DNA of 64,000 nucleotides from Ahaetulla prasina (lineage: Eukaryota > Chordata > Lepidosauria > Squamata > Colubridae), in assembly GCF_028640845.1 (NCBI RefSeq), contig NC_080543.1, positions 93,795,825 through 93,859,824 of the forward strand, given 5' to 3'. The notes under the pieces are model-generated. The model was not told the origin of the DNA and ran no database searches. It worked only from the letters and a program-made list of their open reading frames with translations. Shown in pieces: positions 59,374-64,000 of this stretch. The translations under genes and the position numbers were made by a program. Position 1 is the stretch's first letter; every line of letters begins with the position of its first letter.

Positions 59374-61709
59374 TTTTTTTATTACTTTTTTTGCAACAAA
59401 CAAACAAAAAGAAAATACATTATTACACCCTTGTGCTATACACAAAAGGAAGATTTGGGTCTTCGGATATATCCTCATGATTGCCAAAATCCACGTTCTC
59501 GAGGTACAGGTACTGAAGCGTCCAATGTTCCAAGCGCAAAGTCCACAAATGGTTTCCAAGTCTTCCAGAAAATATCTTCTTTATACACACCACTTCTAAT
59601 TTTAATATCACATGTCATTTTATCATTTAAAGCTAATTTCCACATTTCAGAATTCCACTCTTCTATTCTAAAAATCACATCTAGTTTCCAATATCTAGCT
59701 ATTATAATTCTACCTATTATAATCATAATTCTAATCAATTCTTTTTCATATTTTGTTAATTCTATTTCCTTAATTACCAACAATAATATAGTTTCCACTC
59801 TCAATGTTATTACTTTCCCCATCATTTCAAATATCATTTTCTCCAATTGTTGCCAAAACTTTTAACCTTATCACAATTATACCACATATGTTCATAAGTC
59901 CCCAATTCCATCTCACATCTCCAACATTTTTACTAATTTTTTATCCATTTGTGACAATCTTACTGGAGTCAAATACCATTTCAAACAACTTTATAATTGT
60001 GCTCTTTAATCCTTATAGATAAAGTTCTCATAATTCTACTCTTCCAATTCACATTCCAATCTGACTCTGGTATTTCAATATTAAGATCTTTTTCCCAATT
60101 TGTCCTCATCACTCTTTGTAATTTTTCATCAGAATTTATAATCTTATAAACCCTACTAACGAGTCCCTTTAGCCCAATTTCATCTTTCATAATCCGAGAT
60201 ACTAAATATTCAAATTCAGTTTCACATCTATTTATCGAATAATTTTCCTTTAGTTTTTTTGTCCATTTTTCTATCTGTATTTTTTCAAACCAACTTAACC
60301 CTAATTTTTCAATAATTTCTTTATTCCTCCTTTCATTTCCCATAACTTTTATCCAATCTCTAATAATTTCTATATTTTCCTCTTTAATCACTTCATTACG
60401 TTTTATATTATTTTTAATCGGCCAAATTCCAATTGTCTCCCCCAAAAAGATTATATCCGGAATTAAAATTTTAACAAATTTATTCCACATTTTACTTAAT
60501 CCCTTTAACCAATAACTTCTACTTACACATTTTAAATTTGCTTTATCTAAAAACCACTTTGATCCAAATTTCTCTATATCCCTTAACTCTAAGTCTCTCC
60601 AATAATTATCTTCACCTTTAAATATTTTTACCACTATCCGGATACCATACGCACAGTAATAATTAAATAATTTGGGGATTCCTAATCCACCTTCCTTTTG
60701 ATTTTGATACCACATTTTCTTCACTAATCTAGGTCTTTTACCACCGTTACAAAATTTATCCAGTTTTTTCTGATATCCTTCAATATCTTTCTCTGTCAAA
60801 TTTAGTGGTAGCATCTCGAATAAAAAGTTGAACTTGGGCAGCAACATCATCTTACACATTGCAATTCTACCAAACCAAGACAACTTTAAAATTTTATATT
60901 TATCTATCTTCTTCTCAATTTCGTTAATCACCACATCATAATTAAATTTTTTCAATTCTTTAACCTTAAGTGAAAGCACTATACCCAAATATTTCAATGT
61001 GTTTGTAATCCTTATCCCAAATTGCTCTTGCATATTCTCAGACTCATTACCATTACTATCCATCAATAATTCTGACTTTGACCAATTTACTTTCAATCCT
61101 GTCATTTCCTCAAATTCTATCAAATGCTTATATATCTTTTTCAGATCTTTCTCTACATTTTTCAAAATAATTAAAGTATCATCCGCATACAAATTTATCT
61201 TATACCCCTTATATCCTTCTAATTCTTCATCTTTTTCTATCATTTTTGTCAATATTTCCATAGCCAATAAAAATAATGTTGGGGACAGGGGACATCCTTG
61301 TCTCGTACCAGCTTCTAATTTTATCTCTTCAGTTAATATTCCATTCACCTTCACTCTTGCACTGCTCTTTTGGTACAATTTTGAAATAACATGTATAAAC
61401 TTATTACCAAAGCCTAAAGCCTCCACAATTACTTTAATAGTTTCCCATTGTACAGAATCAAAAGCTTTAAAAATATCCAATGATACTATACCAATTTTAT
61501 CACCATTATATTCATTATATTCATTATATCGGCCCATCTCTTTAATTAATCAGGATGCAAAGATATTTACTGCCATTATAAGTAATAGATTAAATAGATT
61601 TATAGATAGATATATAAGTTATAATCAAGTAGGTTTTGTGAAGGGTAGATACATGAGTGATATTGTTAGAAGAGTATTAAATATTATAGATGTAGCCTCC
61701 TGATGTTTT
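59360..61709 (-). mobile_element. L1 insertion with 5' inversion (twin priming)
   Basis: Perfect 14-bp target duplications CCTCCTGATGTTTT lie at 59360-59373 and 61696-61709. The element between them reads on the minus strand from poly(A) (T run at 59374-59380) up to about 61525. The final ~165 bp (about 61530-61695) is L1 sequence in the opposite, plus-strand orientation. The inverted piece codes RPISLINQDAKIFTAI and VGFVKGRYMSDIVRRVLNIID; the residues that should follow, GDKIGIVSLDIFKAFDS, begin the non-inverted part. This is the structure produced when two primers start reverse transcription on one L1 RNA. It lies in the same orientation as GABRG3. Confidence 0.9.
59475..61524 (-). pseudogene. 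L1 ORF2 reverse transcriptase and C-terminal region, broken
   Basis: The main frame (59981-61524) holds RT motif A SLDIFKAFDSVQW, motif B GTRQGCPLSPTLF, motif C INLYADDTLIIL with the catalytic Asp pair, LKVNWSKSELL, KYLGIVLSL, LSWFGRIAMCKMMLLPK and GGLGIPKLFNYYCA. A lesion near 59850-59980 breaks it before the C-terminal frame (59475-59846). There is no endonuclease: the 5' end was lost by truncation. The apparent start Met at 61537 belongs to the inversion junction. Confidence 0.88.
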
Positions 61710-61990
61710 GAAAGAGCCTCAAGACCTGGCTCTGCCAAATGGCTTGGGGACTCAATGGGGGGAGTTTCATACTGGAGTAGTTAATTAATTGAAACCTAAT
61801 CCCACCTTCAGACACCCTGTGTGTCCAGCTTCCACTTTTCCCATCTGGTTTTGGTGGTTTGTAATTGTCAATGACTTTATCTGGTGTTTGCCATGACTGT
61901 TGATTTTAATGACTTTTCTGATTTAAGCTACCCAGAGTCATTGGATATAAGATGGGAGGCAAATAAATTTCCTAACTAAATAAATAAAGA
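61710..61990 (+). mobile_element. L2-like LINE 3' part, second half
   Basis: It continues from 59373: AAGAGCCTCAAGACCTGG reads KSLKTWLC, then a 3' UTR ending CTACCCAGAGTCATTGG, AAGATGGGAGGCAAATAAAT and (AAATA) units at about 61990. Together with 59301-59373 it forms one older element interrupted by the L1. Confidence 0.6.
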
Positions 61991-63394
61991 TAACCAAAAC
62001 TGCAGGGAGAGTGGGACAAGATAGATTCTATAAGAATTTGAAATAGTCTTTTAAATTAAAGATACAGATTTAACAGGTATAGGAGAATAAACAAAGGAAT
62101 AGAATTGAGAATGAACATCAAGGGTGGGAAATTTGATATTTCTTTTGCCATTTGGTACAGTTACTCCATGTAGTAAATAGTCTCTTGCATTATGAGTAAA
62201 GTATGAATAGAGGGTCATAGGGTTATCAATAAATTGCTGTAGCCAATTTGTGCAGAATGAATCTATGTCACAGCTATTCTGAGTTGAAGATTATTCTAGT
62301 TGTGCCAGAAAACTTCCTACTTGAAAGATATATTAGCTGTGTAGAGAAGTTTATGCTTAGTATGGTTGTTTGATCCTTTTACATCTTAGATGATATCAAA
62401 GTTAGCAAAATAGGGAATGTGAAAAAGAAAAATGTTTCATTTATTAATTAGGTAGCTAATTATAAGTCAATTGATTATGGAAGCAGATTTAAATAAATAA
62501 ATATCAATAATTAAATAGCTTTAGCTGTGATCCTTTGGCAGATCAATTTCAGGCATTTACTGGGTTATAAAGTTGCTTATATCCATTTAATACTGAATTT
62601 AGGACTTGCTCTGTGACAAATCTCTCTGGTGGAATAATTCCTTCTGTGGTAGCATAAATGAATGTGATAATTCTCCTTCATCTTTCAAGAAGATTTTCTT
62701 TAGAATTATCTCTGTGGAGTCTGTGAAAAGTTTTATATAGAAGTGTATAACAGTTTCCTCTTTATATGAAAAAATCTTGCAATGTTTCCTGGTGGTGGTG
62801 GTTGTAGTGGTAGTGGTAGTGGTAGTGGTAGTGGCAGCAGCAACAGCAGCTCTTTTAATATTTACAAAAAATTATCTAGGTCAGTAGTGCTCTCCTAATA
62901 TTTTGGACTTCAAAGTATCCAACAGTTTGGCCAAAAGCAAGGAATTATGGATGTTGAGGTTTAAAACTTCAAGTCTTCTCCATTCATATAATTGAGTAAA
63001 TTGCTAATCTTTATGAATCATTGTGCCCATTAAAAATCCAATTAGCTACAGTGGCAGAGCCATAGATTTAATATGGATAGAGTTCTGAGTATTGTTTCAT
63101 CAGCATTAGTTGATTCACCAACTGTGCTTGTTAGTGGGGGAAAAGTGACTATAGCAATTACCACTGTATTTTATCTGGGTGTGACTCATAAAGCAACCTC
63201 AAAACTTGAATTGGTTCAAAAAAATTCTCTGTTCATCCCTGTTGACAGTACTGTTCTTAGTGAAAAGTATATCTGCTATGAAATATCTACAATTTCAATA
63301 AGGTTTTTAAAAAAATATTACATTGCATATAGGACTCAAAACCCTAGAGAATATGACTTGTATTTTGGAATTTGTAGACTAGAGTTGAGACTTG
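61991..63394. other. GABRG3: Intronic sequence without assigned features
   Basis: No exon found. A GTGGTA-rich simple repeat is at about 62789-62848. The plus-strand frame at 63073-63405 has no recognisable domain and is antisense to GABRG3. Confidence 0.45.
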
Positions 63395-63480
63395 AATTGC
63401 ACTGATGATATTACCTAGTTTGGGTAATGAAATGTCTGCAAGAAAACAACCAAGCTCTGAGAGCAACAAGGTCCCCTCAT
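63395..63480 (+). repeat. Family C repeat, best-preserved copy
   Basis: The words CTGATGATATTACC, GGGTAATGAAATGTC, TGCAAGAAAACAACC and AAGCTCTGAGAGCAACAAGG are also found in decayed form at 26748-26875 and inverted at 31331-31440. It contains the motif at 63402-63432. Confidence 0.6.
63402..63432 (+). ncRNA. Hammerhead-like RNA motif, family C
   Basis: CTGATGA (63402-63408), one T (63409), ATTACC (63410-63415), loop of 7, GGTAAT (63423-63428), GAAA (63429-63432), then TGTC. The box is the exact consensus CTGATGA and the stem is a perfect 6 bp, with sequence unrelated to family A or B stems. Confidence 0.42.
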
Positions 63481-63539
63481 TTCAACCTTGAAACTTGAAT
63501 TGTTTGAATTTTCAGTTGTTATTATTCATCATCTGGACC

Positions 63540-64000
63540 TGTTGTATCTGCGGGGCCCGAGCCGGGCTTCCTGGCACAGAGTGACTCAGAGAGTGAGGGG
63601 GAAGAGCCGACAGGGCTTCCCTCTGCAGAATCTTCCTCTCTGGCTCCGCTCCAGATTCCAGAAGCAGGTGGAGGAGGAGGAGGAGGAGCTGACACAACCT
63701 CTTTCCCCCAACCCCTCCTCCTCTTCCCTGGCAGAGCTCCAAGAGCCAGCTGAGGGGAATCCAGTATGGTTAGATGCAAGGCAGCGATGCCGAGCAAAGC
63801 GTGCGCAGCAAAAGGAAGGAAGGGGCCGGCCCGGGGAGTGCTGAGTCATGGAGCCACACCCCATAGGGTATAAAAGTGGGCGGAACTGCCTTTGGGCTCC
63901 TTGATGGACAAAGACTGACTTTTGGGAGCTTCGGCTGTGTTATTTTGTGATTCAGACTTTGACTTCTGTTTATTCCTGAACTGCAAATTACGCTGGTCTG
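63540..64000 (+). mobile_element. LTR, cut by the window end
   Basis: It starts TGTTGTATCTGCGGGG and follows the LTR at 12437-13091 through ACTCAGAGAGTGAGG, GGAGGAGGAGGAGGAGC, GAGTGCTGAGTCATGGAGCC and a TATA box TATAAAA at 63869-63875. The U3 again codes an acidic peptide (EEEEEELTQPLSP) with a basic end. By comparison with the 655-bp copy, about 190 bp remain outside the window. It lies antisense to GABRG3. Whether it is solo or one end of a provirus cannot be told. Confidence 0.7.

Noticed and set aside
60999..61703. Plus-strand open frame of 234 codons
   Set aside because: It runs antisense through the L1 and crosses the inversion junction; only its last ~55 residues are real L1 sense coding, from the inverted piece.
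58689..64000. Possible upstream GABRG3 exon coding the end of the ligand-binding domain
   Set aside because: No frame with the expected gamma-subunit residues was seen on the minus strand; the exon is probably beyond the window.

Overview
This is vertebrate nuclear DNA: AT-rich, intron-bearing, with almost no open coding capacity outside transposons. The repeat content points to a squamate reptile, most likely a snake. It has CR1-type LINE tails that run into pentanucleotide microsatellites, SINEs with the 3' tail of the squamate Sauria SINE, L1 and Jockey-superfamily LINEs, and many short hAT-like and TA-flanked MITEs. The species cannot be named from the sequence.

The only host gene recognised is on the minus strand: the last three recognised coding exons of a GABA-A receptor gamma-3 subunit gene (GABRG3). 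They are the M1 exon (58536-58688), the M2-M3 exon (50593-50789) and the terminal M3-M4 loop plus M4 exon (48036-48314, ending in TAG). Splice sites and reading phases agree across all three. The 5' part of the gene lies beyond 64000. In other amniotes OCA2 lies 3' of GABRG3; no OCA2 exon was recognised in 1-48035, which reads as repeat-filled intergenic DNA.

Layout. 1-2390: two pieces of one LINE family in opposite orientations around a pair of inverted-repeat elements. 4557-5516: a 960-bp hAT-like element. 6290-9378: the longest LINE, with endonuclease and reverse transcriptase, its frame broken by a 64-bp CR1 tail. 9670-10719: 5'-truncated L1. 12437-13091: solo LTR. 14533-14821: hairpin element. 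17160-17601: CR1 tail with a long (TAATC)n tract. 21040-22490: LINE with a nested L1. 23832-24458: second LTR. 24498-31115: SINEs, CR1 and L2-like tails, a large microsatellite and a third solo LTR. 31775-32822: LINE remnant interrupted by a 596-bp palindrome. 33040-34020: L1 and CR1 remnants. 34500-48035: mostly unique DNA with two hAT-like MITEs, a 509-bp hAT-like element and a palindrome. 48036-64000: GABRG3, with MITEs, a probable LTR, an L1 with a twin-primed 5' inversion, and an LTR cut by the window edge.

The most unusual signal is a small RNA-like motif that recurs in several otherwise different foldback repeats. It is CTGANGA, one unpaired T, a 5-6 bp stem, a short loop, the complementary strand, then GAAA. 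The stem sequence differs between families but pairing is kept. This resembles a hammerhead ribozyme core of the kind reported in Penelope-like retroelements, with a one-base deviation that leaves activity in doubt.
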